A stretch of DNA of 64,000 nt from Anaerolineae bacterium (GCA_019637555.1 JAHBVK010000001.1:285688-349687), one strand, 5' to 3'; counted from the stretch's first letter, positions 15,330 through 24,895 are shown. The notes: a model not told the origin generated them from the letters alone. Numbers and translations are program-made.

Positions 15330-18233
15330 ATGCCTTTTATTGAAGCGCCTACGACGTTCTATATGGGTCGTCGCTATAACCCCGGAACGCGGCAGCTCGA
15401 TGATGAGGTTGTCTATTACGATTCTCGCGATCTGACTACTCATGCCGTCGTGGTCGGCATGACGGGCAGCGGCAAGACTGGAATGTGTATCTCGCTATTG
15501 GAAGAAGCAGTTCTAGATAACATCCCCGCGATCTGTATCGATCCAAAAGGGGACATCACTAACCTGCTGCTCACTTTCCCTAACCTTCGCCCGGAAGATT
15601 TCGCTCCTTGGATCAATGTTGATGATGCGCGTCGCGCTGGTCTGAGTATCGAGGAATACACCACAGACATCGCCCAGCAGTGGCGTGATGGCTTGGCAAG
15701 CTGGAGCATCGTACCACCCCGTATCGCTGCGATGAAGAATGCGGCGCAATTCAATATCTATACGCCGGGTTCGGATGCTGGTTTGCCCGTTAGCATTTTG
15801 CAGTCACTTGCCGCCCCGCGCGATGGTTTCGCCAATAATGAGGAACTGCATCGCGAACGGATCACTGGCATAGTCACGGCGTTGTTAGCGCTGATCGGTA
15901 AGCAAGTAGAACCTGTAAAAGATCGGGAACATGTACTGATCTCTAACATCTTCGAGAATGCTTGGCGTAACGGGCAAGACCTAACACTCGAAGACATCAT
16001 CATACAGGTGCAAAAACCACCGTTTCCGAAGCTTGGTGTGTTCGACATCAATACCTTCTTCCCGGAAAAAGACCGCTTCAAGCTGGCGATGGAACTGAAC
16101 AATATCATCGCTGCGCCGTCTTTCCAGAGCTGGATCAATGGCGAACCGCTGGACATCGGACGCTTGCTCTACACGCCGGAAGGGAAGCCCAAAGTCTCGA
16201 TCTTCTATTTGGCGCATCTGACGGAAGCCGAGCGCACCTTCATCATCACTTTGCTGCTAGAGAATATGCATGCATGGATGCGCAGTCTCAGCGGTACGAC
16301 GAGTTTACGCGCCGTGCTCTACTTTGATGAGGTATTCGGACATTTACCGCCTGCGCCCTATAACCCACCGACCAAAGAGCCATTGATTCGCTTGATCAAA
16401 CAGGCGCGCGCCTTCGGTGTCGGGATCATTCTCGCCACGCAAAACCCCGGCGATCTGGACTACAAAGGGCTTTCCAACGCGGGTACGTGGATCATTGGAA
16501 AGTTGCAAACAGAAAACGACAAGAAGCGTGTCCTCACTGGATTACAGGCAGCTATCACCGCCGACTCCAATCTGGATTTCAACAACGTCAACGAGCTTCT
16601 TGGAGCACTCGGTCCTCGCGTATTCCTGATGCACAACATCCACGATCAAAGTGGTCCGATACTGTTCCACACTCGTTGGACAATGAGTTACCTGCGCGGA
16701 CCGTTAACTCGCCAACAGATTCGCACACTAATGGAGCCACGCCTTCGAGCAATGCAGGAAGCATATGGTGTGTATCAGACACAGCGCGATCCATTGCCTG
16801 CGCCGAACCCAACACCAGCCCCCGCGCCAGTATCAAGCTATGCTCCACCACCAGTTGGCTCTACCGCCGCGACGCCACCGCCGACTTTGCCCGGCGAACG
16901 TCCTGCGGCATCTGCCAACCCATCTCCCGGTGTGGTAGGCGGCGGCACTGGCAATTCGCTATTTAGTCCATTCACGCAGCGCAGCGCACCTGTAACTCCA
17001 AACGATGTGGCGGCGACACCGCCGCCGCTACCTGACTTCCCGATTACGCAGCAGTACGCTATGCCGCCAGCGCCGGCAGGCGAGATCGCTACTTCGCCAG
17101 CCATCGACGAGGTTTACCAGAGTCTGCCTATTAGCAGCAATACTGCCGCGCCAACGGGTTCCGGATCGACAGTCGCTTTGACACAGAAAGGTCCCGATCT
17201 ACCCGATGGCTACGGTCCAATGCCGCCCGTGCTATCGTCTAGTAAAGCGCAGTTCTATCTGCCAACGGTGACAAACCTGCAGCAAGCAATCCGCCAATAC
17301 GAACAGAGACTTGGCATCCAGGCAAGTAAGTTCGGTGGTTCACAGTTACTCTATCGCCCGGTACTGCTTGCTCAGGCAGTAGTCCGTTACTTGGATCGGA
17401 AATCTGGTGTTGAGGACGATCAACGCTGGGCATTTCACATCCCCAACGTAGAGTCAGCGGGCTTCATTCGCTGGAGTGATTATCAAGCAACACCCATCGA
17501 TCCCGGACAGATTTCTCAGGAACCATACGGTGAGGCGTTCTACGGTACGCCGTCAGCAGGGTTGACCGACTCCAAGCGTATGACGGCACTGCGTAATGAA
17601 CTCGTCGATTACCTCTACCGTACTGCCGCCATGACGGTGTTCTATAACTCCACGCTCAATACTTACGGTGCAGCGCGGGAAAGCAAACGCGACTTCTTAA
17701 TCCGCCTACAGCAAATTGCCCGCGAACGTCGTGATGCTGAAATTGACCAGACAACGGCAAAGTACGATGCAACTCTGGCGAAACTAGAAGAGAAGCATCG
17801 CCGCGAAATACGCGATCTGGATGGTGATCAGGCGGCATTGGACGAACTTAAGCGTGAAGACCTGTACACAACTGGCGAAGCGATCATGAGCCTGATGAAA
17901 GGGCGCACTACCTATACGCTTTCTCGTATGAGCCGAGCGCGGCGCTACAAGAAGCAGGCAGCCGAGCGCGCCTTCTCCACACAGCAGAATATCCAGGACC
18001 TTGAGCAGCAGATGGATGCGACTCAGAACGAACTGCAAGATGTTCTGCGTGGCATAAACGATAAATGGGCAAAAGTCGCCACAACGGTTGAGGAGACTAA
18101 GATCAATCCACTGAAGAAAGATATCGTTCTGGAAGTCTTTGGGATTGGTTGGATACCCTCATGGTATGTGACTCTGAATAACCAATCTTTGATCTTGCCG
18201 GCATTTCCGGCGAAAGACGCGGCGCAAAGCTGA
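15330..18233 (+). CDS. HerA/FtsK-like ATP-binding protein with coiled-coil C-terminus
   Basis: The 967-residue protein has a Walker A motif GMTGSGKTG at about residue 43 and a Walker B-like strand AVLYFDEVFG near 333. LATQNPGDLDYKG near 370 resembles the arginine-finger/sensor region of HerA and VirB4-type pumping ATPases. A Pro/Ala-rich linker (about 490-620) separates this from a C-terminal domain ending in a long charged coiled coil (about 790-930) and a DUF87-like tail. The role is unknown. HerA relatives translocate DNA or act in defence and conjugation, but no nuclease (NurA) or transfer gene is nearby. It sits alone with a 200-base leader. Confidence 0.75.
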   Translation: MPFIEAPTTFYMGRRYNPGTRQLDDEVVYYDSRDLTTHAVVVGMTGSGKTGMCISLLEEAVLDNIPAICIDPKGDITNLLLTFPNLRPEDFAPWINVDDARRAGLSIEEYTTDIAQQWRDGLASWSIVPPRIAAMKNAAQFNIYTPGSDAGLPVSILQSLAAPRDGFANNEELHRERITGIVTALLALIGKQVEPVKDREHVLISNIFENAWRNGQDLTLEDIIIQVQKPPFPKLGVFDINTFFPEKDRFKLAMELNNIIAAPSFQSWINGEPLDIGRLLYTPEGKPKVSIFYLAHLTEAERTFIITLLLENMHAWMRSLSGTTSLRAVLYFDEVFGHLPPAPYNPPTKEPLIRLIKQARAFGVGIILATQNPGDLDYKGLSNAGTWIIGKLQTENDKKRVLTGLQAAITADSNLDFNNVNELLGALGPRVFLMHNIHDQSGPILFHTRWTMSYLRGPLTRQQIRTLMEPRLRAMQEAYGVYQTQRDPLPAPNPTPAPAPVSSYAPPPVGSTAATPPPTLPGERPAASANPSPGVVGGGTGNSLFSPFTQRSAPVTPNDVAATPPPLPDFPITQQYAMPPAPAGEIATSPAIDEVYQSLPISSNTAAPTGSGSTVALTQKGPDLPDGYGPMPPVLSSSKAQFYLPTVTNLQQAIRQYEQRLGIQASKFGGSQLLYRPVLLAQAVVRYLDRKSGVEDDQRWAFHIPNVESAGFIRWSDYQATPIDPGQISQEPYGEAFYGTPSAGLTDSKRMTALRNELVDYLYRTAAMTVFYNSTLNTYGAARESKRDFLIRLQQIARERRDAEIDQTTAKYDATLAKLEEKHRREIRDLDGDQAALDELKREDLYTTGEAIMSLMKGRTTYTLSRMSRARRYKKQAAERAFSTQQNIQDLEQQMDATQNELQDVLRGINDKWAKVATTVEETKINPLKKDIVLEVFGIGWIPSWYVTLNNQSLILPAFPAKDAAQS

Positions 18234-18268
18234 TTTAGTGTCTCCAACTCAGTGGAGGGGTGATTCTT

Positions 18269-19432
18269 ATGAAACGGCTGTCTCTCATCGTCGTCTGCCT
18301 GATCTTAGTCATCCTTCCACTGACCACTACGCACGCGGGGTCAGGTAAAGGGATAAGCGACGAACGATTCGCCCGTCTTGCTCGTGGGATTAACCTGCCG
18401 GGGTGGTTCTGGTACGGACCGGAAACTGTAAACGAAATCCGCAACCGATTCGCGCCGGAGGAATTTGTTCAACTTCGCGACATTGGCATGACCTATGTGC
18501 GTATCCCCATCAATCTGCCCTTTGTCCATGATGAATCACAGTCCGATCTGCTCAACGACGAACATGTGAAGCTGCTTGAAGACGGCATTAGGATGATTCA
18601 GGCGGCAGGGCTGGCAACAATTGTCGATATTCACAGCACTTCGCTAGAAGATAGTGACGCTTCCGATTACTCCGCCAAGCTGGAAAATCCAGATTTTGCC
18701 GAGCGTTTCATTGCTTTCTGGTCGTCATTCTCCAAACGCCTAAGTAGCTTCGATCCCGAACTGACCTTCTTCGGTCCGATGAATGAACCAGTCTTTCAAG
18801 ATGATCCACCAGCGTGGTTTCCACTGCAAGAACGGCTGATTGCGGCGATTCGTGCCAGTGCCCCGGAGCATACCATCATCGCTACTGGTAGTTTGTGGTC
18901 AGGCATCGAACAGTTAATGGCGCTGGAACCGCTGTCAGACCCTAACATCGTTTACGACTTCCACTTTTACGCGCCGATGCCATTTACACATCAGGGTGCA
19001 ACGTGGACGCAATCACCGTTGATCTATTTGCGCAGCGTGCCCTACCCCTCTAGCCCGGAAGCCGTCGCGCCACTTCTCGATAAACTGACCGATAAAGATG
19101 CGCGCGAAATCCTCAAGACTTATGGCGACGAGCGTTGGGATGCCGAACGCTTACAGAGCATCATCGGTGATGTGGTCTGGTGGTCTGGTCAGGTTAATGT
19201 TCGGCTGATCTGCGCCGAGTTCGGTGTTTTGCGTGATTATGCTGATCCAGAATCGCGTGCTCGCTGGCTGCACGATGTAGTATCTTACCTCGAACAGAAT
19301 GGCGTCGGCTGGTCAATGTGGGACTACGACGGTAACTTTGGCATGGCAACCCGCCAGAGCGACGGTACGGTGAAACTCGATCCGATCATCGTTGCGGCGT
19401 TGGGCTTGAAGTTGCCTGAACAAGCTCAGTAG
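18269..19432 (+). CDS. Secreted glycoside hydrolase family 5 (cellulase-like)
   Basis: A signal peptide (MKRLSLIVV...THAG) precedes a GH5 TIM barrel. The motifs are RGINLPGWF, YVRIPINLPF (the strand with the conserved Arg), DIHS, catalytic acid Glu173 in GPMNEP, YDFHFYAP and nucleophile Glu317 in CAEFGV, then WSMWDYDG. The substrate is likely a beta-1,4-glucan or a related beta-glycan outside the cell. The ATG at 18269 has GGAGGGG eight bases upstream, better than the GTG at 18260. It follows the ATPase gene by 35 bases and may share its transcript. Confidence 0.9.
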   Translation: MKRLSLIVVCLILVILPLTTTHAGSGKGISDERFARLARGINLPGWFWYGPETVNEIRNRFAPEEFVQLRDIGMTYVRIPINLPFVHDESQSDLLNDEHVKLLEDGIRMIQAAGLATIVDIHSTSLEDSDASDYSAKLENPDFAERFIAFWSSFSKRLSSFDPELTFFGPMNEPVFQDDPPAWFPLQERLIAAIRASAPEHTIIATGSLWSGIEQLMALEPLSDPNIVYDFHFYAPMPFTHQGATWTQSPLIYLRSVPYPSSPEAVAPLLDKLTDKDAREILKTYGDERWDAERLQSIIGDVVWWSGQVNVRLICAEFGVLRDYADPESRARWLHDVVSYLEQNGVGWSMWDYDGNFGMATRQSDGTVKLDPIIVAALGLKLPEQAQ

Positions 19433-19539
19433 GTAGTCGTAACGGGCGGAATCCCCACGACATCGATTCTCATTTTTGAGATGTCCATACTCGCGCTAAA
19501 CTGTTGCCACTCAATGTAATTTTGGTGAGGCAGGTAGCC

Positions 19540-20574
19540 ATGAAGCATAAGCTCGTATTGATAGCGGTGGCGTTGGGCTTGATCATGCCGTTATTGGGAA
19601 CCTTCAGTCCCGCGAACGCACAGAATTGTACGAACGTCGTAGAGTCGGCTGAATGCAGGTTTGGCTTGCCAGCCGGTGAGTACGATGGTCTCTTCGGCGC
19701 GATGCAAGCGAATCCCGCTCCCGGTGTCAATCAGATTCCGGCGGATGGCGGCGAATTATCGCGTTATTCTTACTGGAAACTGAGCGGTGACAGCATCACT
19801 TTCTACGATGCGCCGAACGGCAACGCTATCGGCACAATTGATCCCGGCTTCAACTTCTCCGGCATCATCAGTCGCCAAGGGGATTGGGTTGAAATCGCCC
19901 CTAACCATTGGATTCCGCAAAGCGATCTGGAAGGCGTCAGCGCCTCTGCTTACAGCGGTGTGGAAATCGGCGGGTTAGCATTCCCAATGGCGTGGGTGGT
20001 CGATTATGTCCGTCCAAGTCAGGCTCCGGGCAAGGCACCTGCCGCAGGAACTCCCATCTTGCAACGCTACACGCGCGTATATATTTATAAGTCGGTACAG
20101 GTCGGTCAGTGGGAATGGTATCTGATCGGACCCGGACAGTGGATTGATCAGCGCAAAGTTGGTCGCCTGATCGTAACCCCGCCGCCTGCTGGCGTTGGTG
20201 GTCGCTGGATAGCTGTAGATCTCTACGAACAGGTGTTAGTTGCTTACGACGGCGATCGTCCGATTTTTGCTACACTGATTTCTTCTGGTCTGCGTAGCTG
20301 GCCCACCCGCGAAGGCATCTTCAAAATTTGGGCGCGCAAAGTCACCGATGCGATGAGTGGTGCGATGGGCAATCCTGACTACTATTCATTGCCCACCGTT
20401 CCATGGGTGATGTATTTCGATAAGGATATCAGTTTGCACGGCACATACTGGCATGATCGATTCGGCTTAAAGCAGAGTCACGGCTGTGTCAATATGTCGA
20501 TTACTGATGCGCGCTGGGTGTATGGCTTCACCGAAGGGGTGGACGCCACCATCTACGTGTGGCGTAGTCGCTAA
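19540..20574 (+). CDS. Secreted L,D-transpeptidase (YkuD) with SH3-like domains
   Basis: A signal peptide ending near NAQN leads into two SH3-like regions (about 60-210) that probably bind the wall, and then a YkuD domain. The active-site signature is HGTYWHD...SHGCVNM, with catalytic Cys316 and its partner His. Such enzymes make 3-3 peptide cross-links in peptidoglycan or attach proteins. The start at 19540 fits the signal peptide, and a GAGG lies upstream. A strong terminator follows. Confidence 0.92.
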   Translation: MKHKLVLIAVALGLIMPLLGTFSPANAQNCTNVVESAECRFGLPAGEYDGLFGAMQANPAPGVNQIPADGGELSRYSYWKLSGDSITFYDAPNGNAIGTIDPGFNFSGIISRQGDWVEIAPNHWIPQSDLEGVSASAYSGVEIGGLAFPMAWVVDYVRPSQAPGKAPAAGTPILQRYTRVYIYKSVQVGQWEWYLIGPGQWIDQRKVGRLIVTPPPAGVGGRWIAVDLYEQVLVAYDGDRPIFATLISSGLRSWPTREGIFKIWARKVTDAMSGAMGNPDYYSLPTVPWVMYFDKDISLHGTYWHDRFGLKQSHGCVNMSITDARWVYGFTEGVDATIYVWRSR

Positions 20575-20599
20575 TCAGGATTTGTTCGTGGGAATAAAA

Positions 20600-20635
20600 C
20601 AGTGGGAGACTTGTTAAGTCTCCCACTGTTTTTTG
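20600..20635 (+). terminator. Strong intrinsic terminator
   Basis: An 11-bp perfect stem (CAGTGGGAGAC at 20600-20610, complement at 20618-20628) with a 7-base loop runs directly into T6. It ends the L,D-transpeptidase transcript and lies 3' of the opposing tRNA gene. Confidence 0.9.
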
Positions 20636-20638
20636 TTG

Positions 20639-20711
20639 GGTGGCTGGAGGGCTTCGAACCCTCGCTCTTCTGATCCACAGTCAGACGTCTTACCCCTCGA
20701 CTACAGCCACC
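20639..20711 (-). tRNA. tRNA-His (anticodon GTG)
   Basis: The minus strand folds as a full cloverleaf. The acceptor arm is GTGGCTG/CAGCCAC, with an extra 5' G opposite a discriminator C (the G-1:C73 pair special to tRNA-His). The anticodon stem TCTGA/TCAGA encloses CTGTGGA with anticodon GTG, and the T arm carries GGTTCGAAGCC. The 3' CCA is not encoded. No integrase or duplicated 3' end lies around it, so it is not an island boundary. The matching synthetase gene hisS is at 56154. Confidence 0.95.
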
Positions 20712-20744
20712 ATCTCACTGCTAGTTGTGGACAGCTTAGAAGGC

Positions 20745-20773
20745 AGTATAGCACAGCTAGAAAGTGCTTTCCA
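20745..20773 (-). promoter_or_regulatory. Candidate tRNA-His promoter
   Basis: On the minus strand TGGAAA (20768-20773) is followed after 17 bases by TATACT (20745-20750), ending 33 bases before the tRNA 5' end. The distance and boxes suit a housekeeping promoter. Confidence 0.5.
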
Positions 20774-20837
20774 GAGGCAAAATCAGGAGCTGCTATGCAG
20801 CCTCGCTCACGTTGCCTCGTACAGTTTGATGCTGACG

Positions 20838-21128
20838 TTACGAATTCGGCGTAACGGTAGGTCTGGGCGTCCGTGACGGTATCGGTGTGCGCGTTGGAGT
20901 CGGTGTTTCCGTTGCTGTCGCCGTCGCTGTTTCGGTGAACGTCGGTGTCAGCGTGGGCAGTTCTTCAATTGGTTGCAGTACAGGTGTGCGCGGCGCGAGC
21001 AACAGTGGTGGTTGGATAAGATGGGTAAGCATCCCTATCGCGCACAGGAACACCAGCACAGTCAGGATGATAAATACAAGTGTCAGCGTGTTATAGGTGC
21101 TGTTATCGCTACTGCGACTGTTATTCAT
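20838..21128 (-). CDS. Small single-pass membrane protein with Thr/Pro-rich tail
   Basis: The 96-residue protein has a short hydrophilic N-terminus, one transmembrane helix (about 15-38) and a tail of TATATATETPTPTRTP-like repeats. Such low-complexity spacers are common in exported Chloroflexi proteins. The ATG has GGGAG six bases upstream, so it is probably a real gene rather than a chance frame. The function is unknown; the tail likely extends into the wall. Confidence 0.65.
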   Translation of the reverse strand: MNNSRSSDNSTYNTLTLVFIILTVLVFLCAIGMLTHLIQPPLLLAPRTPVLQPIEELPTLTPTFTETATATATETPTPTRTPIPSRTPRPTVTPNS

Positions 21129-21199
21129 GCGCGTCTCCCCCGATGAGATGAGATAGCTACTACACTATCTACAAACTAGCTGGCATCAACTGTTCAGTA

Positions 21200-22153
21200 T
21201 TACGATTTGCCGTTGGGATACTTCTCAATCTTCGATTTCAAGATCAAATCTTGAATCCAACGCTCGAAGGCGATTTGGCTTAGACGTACACAACTCTCGC
21301 CAGCCACTGGACGATCCTTCACTTTTTCCAGCGTCTGTACGATATGATACCCCAGTTCGCTGCGGATCGGTTCGCTAGTGGCGTTGACCTCTAGCGAGAA
21401 TGCAGCATCTTCCACACTGACTTGCAGTAATTGTCCGCGCGCAAACCACCCTAGATCACCACCCGTTTGCTTAGTGCTAACGTCCAGTGAATATTCCGCT
21501 GCTAACTGCGCGAAATCCACGCCCGAAGCAAGTTTGGTTTTCACTTCTTGAGCAGTTGCTTCATCGCGCACCAGAATATGACGGGCGTGTACTTGCTCTA
21601 CGGCTACACAGGCGTTTTTGGTCACGATGTCACGCATCTGCAGAGTGATCAATGCCGAGCGTAGTTCAGTGCGGTAATCCACTTCGTTGATATTTTCCGC
21701 TTGTAATTGTGCCAACCACTTATCGCGCCCGCCCGCAATGTTGATATTCGCCTGAATCTCGGCGTCAATATCAGCATCCGTGACATTGATCCCCTGAATC
21801 GTCGCTGCTTGTTCAATTACTTTCTGCTGGATCAAGGCATCAAGTTCGGTCAGGCGCAGCGCCGTCATGTCCGAGGGCATCGCGTCGCCGATGGCGCGTA
21901 TCCCGGCTAGACGCCGTTCTACTGCACGTTCCAGCGCCGTCAACGGGATAGTTTCATCGTTGACAACAGCAGCGATCGGTTCAGTCAGCGCCGCAGTAGT
22001 AGGAGCAACATTCTCCGCTTGTGCCGGTGTTTCGCCTGTTGTACTGCCAGAGGATGAAGATTCAGTGGTTGCTGGCGGCTGCGAACCACCGCAAGCGCTT
22101 AAAACCAAACTGCCCACTATGATGAGCAGTAGAAACCCAGTTGATTTTTTCAA
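21200..22153 (-). CDS. Parvulin-type peptidyl-prolyl isomerase lipoprotein (PrsA/SurA-like)
   Basis: A lipoprotein signal with lipobox LSACGG is followed by a Ser/Thr-rich linker, a SurA-N-like helical chaperone region (about 75-190) and a parvulin domain. The parvulin motifs are ARHILVRDEATAQEV, GGDLGWFARGQL and ELGYHIVQ. It should help fold exported proteins on the outer face of the membrane. I take a TTG at 22153 (then KKSTGF) with AGGAG ten bases upstream because it gives an ideal signal peptide. ATGs at 22180 and 22195 are alternatives without a ribosome site. Confidence 0.88.
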   Translation of the reverse strand: MKKSTGFLLLIIVGSLVLSACGGSQPPATTESSSSGSTTGETPAQAENVAPTTAALTEPIAAVVNDETIPLTALERAVERRLAGIRAIGDAMPSDMTALRLTELDALIQQKVIEQAATIQGINVTDADIDAEIQANINIAGGRDKWLAQLQAENINEVDYRTELRSALITLQMRDIVTKNACVAVEQVHARHILVRDEATAQEVKTKLASGVDFAQLAAEYSLDVSTKQTGGDLGWFARGQLLQVSVEDAAFSLEVNATSEPIRSELGYHIVQTLEKVKDRPVAGESCVRLSQIAFERWIQDLILKSKIEKYPNGKS

Positions 22154-22297
22154 AACAGTACGACTCCTAGCCGAACCCATCCACAAACGGGGCATATGAT
22201 AACGGTGCGTTGGGATGCTGGCAAGCAAGCAGTTAAAGGCTAGCTAGCCGTGTACCGCAATCGTTACGCGATTGAGAAAACTCACAATTCTTTAGTC

Positions 22298-23056
22298 TTA
22301 GAAGTAGACAGGAATACCCAATAACGATGCCAACCACACTAACAGCGGCGCGATAACCAGAGCAGGTAGAAAGTTGGATAGGCGTGGCTGTTTGAGTTCT
22401 AGCAAGATCATCGGAATGCCCAGCATGATAATCCCGCCTGTTGCGGTCATTTCGCGCAGGTAAATGTTATTAGGGTCTAACGCGCCAGCAGCAGTTAAAG
22501 TACCGCCCAGTGCCATACCTATCAGCGCAAAACCACCCTGAACCACCAGTGCCGTAATCGCTGCGAAGCCCACGCCGATTCCCAGTGACGACGCAAATGC
22601 CATCGCCGCGAAGAAATCAAGCGCTGACTTGATCGCCAACAGTTGAATGTTCGCCGGATCGATACCATTCTGAACAGCGCCAATCACCGTCATTGGACCA
22701 ACGCAGAACAGCAAACTCGCAGTGACGAATCCGGTGATGAAGCGAGTGCGTGCTTGCGCCGCATCGTCGCCACCCTTGCTGAACTGTGCCGCCTTCGTCT
22801 GTAGCCAACCGCCGAATCGCCGCACCGCCGCATCCAAACCCATCAGTTCGCCAATGATCACGCCAATGATCACGGCTAACAGCGGGATTAGCGGATTGCC
22901 CGTTTTCCACGCATTTTGAAGTGAGATTAACAGCGTGACGAAGCCTAAACCCGTCATCACCGATTCCTGCATTTGCTTTGATAGCCTATTTCCAACCGTA
23001 ATGCCGATCAGTGTACCGAAGATAATCGTGAATACGTTGAGGATGGTACCTGCCAT
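22298..23056 (-). CDS. DUF554 family integral membrane protein
   Basis: The 252-residue protein has about seven hydrophobic segments and the DUF554 (YdfK-like) pattern: an N-terminal GTILNVFTIIFGTLIG, then TGLGFVTLLISL, PLIPLLAVIIGVIIGE, and a long helical loop before FCVGPMTVIGAVQNG. The molecular function of this family is not established. The ATG at 23056 has AGGA six bases upstream. It is divergent from the phosphatase gene at 23185. Confidence 0.85.
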   Translation of the reverse strand: MAGTILNVFTIIFGTLIGITVGNRLSKQMQESVMTGLGFVTLLISLQNAWKTGNPLIPLLAVIIGVIIGELMGLDAAVRRFGGWLQTKAAQFSKGGDDAAQARTRFITGFVTASLLFCVGPMTVIGAVQNGIDPANIQLLAIKSALDFFAAMAFASSLGIGVGFAAITALVVQGGFALIGMALGGTLTAAGALDPNNIYLREMTATGGIIMLGIPMILLELKQPRLSNFLPALVIAPLLVWLASLLGIPVYF

Positions 23057-23184
23057 GCTTATTCCTGCTATCCGATTAAGAGGATGACAAAACACTTTTC
23101 TTCTTCAACTCTAACGCGCCGAACGATTATACAGCGCGTCGTGTTAATGCTATGATTCAGGAACGCAAAGGAAAAGAGGTCGCT

Positions 23185-24261
23185 TTGACGGAATTTCTGC
23201 TGATCCGCCATGCAGTCAATGAATACGTAAAAACAGGCAAGTTGGCGGGTTGGACTCCCGGTGTTCATTTGAACGACGAAGGTCGCGCACAAGCTGTTGC
23301 ACTCGGTCAGCGTCTGGCGAGTACTAAGATCGATGCTCTATACGCTAGTCCGCTGGAGCGTACTGTTGAGACGGCGCAAGCTGTACTCGAACATCACCCT
23401 GATCTGACTCTGCAACTGTTGGAGCAGGTGGGTGAAGTGCGCTACGGCGATTGGCAAGGCGCGGAATTGAATAAGCTCTACCGTCGCAAACAGTGGTTGA
23501 TGGTGCAAGCATTTCCTAGCCGGATGCGCTTCCCTAACGGTGAAGCGATGCGGCACGCACAGATGCGCGCTGTCGATGCGCTGGAAATGCTGGCACAGCG
23601 TCATCCACGCTCCAGAGTCGCCGTTGTTTTTCATGCAGACATCATCAAACTGGTGCTGGCGTACTATCTGGGTGTTCCCATCGACCTATTCCAGCGCATA
23701 AACGTCTCGCCTGCCTCACTGTCGATCATCAGCATCGGTTATGGGCGTATCGGCGTTAACTTAATTAACGAAACGAGCTACCTACCGCAACCCAAGAAAG
23801 CTGATGGCAGCGTAACTGAACTGCGGAAAATTGGGGGACTAACAGTAGATGCACTGGGTGAACCGGGCAACCGTGTATTCTATTTGCAGGTGCATCATGA
23901 CGGCGACAAACAGACTACATTGCATATTGAAAAGACCCAAGCTCTGTTCATCGCTGACGAAATAGGGCGACTGCTTCCTCCAGAGGGTCAAGTAAACGAG
24001 TTGGCTGACAACTTGATGCCAGAATTGATCAATCCTGAGCCAGCCCTGTTTCGCGGAGGTAAAATAGAACTACAATACGAGGAGCAAACCGATTCCCCTG
24101 ATCTGATACGTATGGAGATCGTAGAACTGCTCGGTGAGGGTCAGGGTACGCCGCGCCTGTTGAGGGTCTGGGCTACGCGTCATCAGATGCTGGCACTCGG
24201 TCAGCGGGCGCGTGCGCTGGTACAGCGTGGACGCAGCGACGATACCAAAAGTGATAGTTAA
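23185..24261 (+). CDS. Histidine phosphatase (MSMEG_4193-like) fused to a DUF3090-like domain
   Basis: Residues 1-205 are a phosphoglycerate-mutase-type histidine phosphatase. LLIRHA carries the phospho-His, ASPLERTVETA the conserved Arg, and VVFHADIIK the second His. Residues 215-350 look like a complete DUF3090 domain: NRVFYLQVHHD and HIEKTQALFIADEI near its start, and RVWATRHQMLALGQRARALVQRGR at its end. These match blocks of the next gene. The start is a TTG at 23185 with AGAGG six bases upstream. The ATG at 23152 lacks a ribosome site. The gene heads a three-gene set with DUF3090 and SCO1664-family genes, whose joint role is unknown. Confidence 0.85.
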   Translation: MTEFLLIRHAVNEYVKTGKLAGWTPGVHLNDEGRAQAVALGQRLASTKIDALYASPLERTVETAQAVLEHHPDLTLQLLEQVGEVRYGDWQGAELNKLYRRKQWLMVQAFPSRMRFPNGEAMRHAQMRAVDALEMLAQRHPRSRVAVVFHADIIKLVLAYYLGVPIDLFQRINVSPASLSIISIGYGRIGVNLINETSYLPQPKKADGSVTELRKIGGLTVDALGEPGNRVFYLQVHHDGDKQTTLHIEKTQALFIADEIGRLLPPEGQVNELADNLMPELINPEPALFRGGKIELQYEEQTDSPDLIRMEIVELLGEGQGTPRLLRVWATRHQMLALGQRARALVQRGRSDDTKSDS

Positions 24262-24283
24262 CGACAATTCCTGAAAGGAACTA

Positions 24284-24829
24284 TTGAACGTGGATCATAC
24301 GGAAATCGAACTCAATCCCGTCGATTTCATTACCATTGGTACGGTGGGACCAAAGGGTCGCCGTCAGTTCTATTTGCAGGCAGGGGCGGAGCGGCAAGTA
24401 GTCTCACTGATCATAGAAAAAGAACAGGCGCGCGTATTGGCGGAGACGTTAAGCGAACTACTGGATGATCTGATCAAGCGTAACGCTTCGCTGCCGGGAG
24501 ATATGACCGATCTCAGTAAGTTAAACATGGATTTGCGCGATCCTATCGAACCGCGATTTCGTGTTGGTCAGATCGGTGTTGGCTACGATCCTGATCAAGA
24601 TATGATCATTCTGGTCGCGCAAGAATTACTGGAGTTAGGTGCTTTGAACAGTGACGATGAAGATACGGATGAACCTAACGCTGAGGAATCGCAAGAACAG
24701 CCGAGTGTGGTGCGGTTATGGGTCTCCCGCCAACAGATGCGTGCACTCAGTGTTCATGCCATGAGTGTAGTCCGTCAGGGTAGAGTCGACCCTCAAAGTA
24801 ACGGAAGAATGATGTACTATTGGACCTAA
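24284..24829 (+). CDS. DUF3090 family protein
   Basis: The 181-residue protein has the family blocks RRQFYLQAGAERQVVSLIIEKEQ at the start (a Tyr/Leu-Gln strand followed by a Glu-Lys helix) and VRLWVSRQQMRALSVHAMSVVRQGR at the end. Family members that I recall carry a Cys-rich (zinc-ribbon-like) tail after this last block. Here the tail is a short Cys-free VDPQSNGRMM segment. The start is TTG with GAAAGGAA just upstream. It lies 22 bases after the phosphatase gene and 66 before the SCO1664-like gene. Confidence 0.82.
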   Translation: MNVDHTEIELNPVDFITIGTVGPKGRRQFYLQAGAERQVVSLIIEKEQARVLAETLSELLDDLIKRNASLPGDMTDLSKLNMDLRDPIEPRFRVGQIGVGYDPDQDMIILVAQELLELGALNSDDEDTDEPNAEESQEQPSVVRLWVSRQQMRALSVHAMSVVRQGRVDPQSNGRMMYYWT

Positions 24830-24895
24830 TGAAAGTAGCCACAAGTGAAATTCAAGTTGGTAATAGAACTCGAGTGACGTAATGGGAGCGCAGTT

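Noticed and set aside
15330..18233. HerA-NurA or conjugation-type defence system
   Set aside because: The ATPase resembles HerA/VirB4, but no nuclease or transfer gene is adjacent; neighbours are a GH5 and an L,D-transpeptidase.
20639..20711. tRNA gene as an attachment site
   Set aside because: No integrase, direct repeat of the tRNA 3' end, or foreign block is found nearby.
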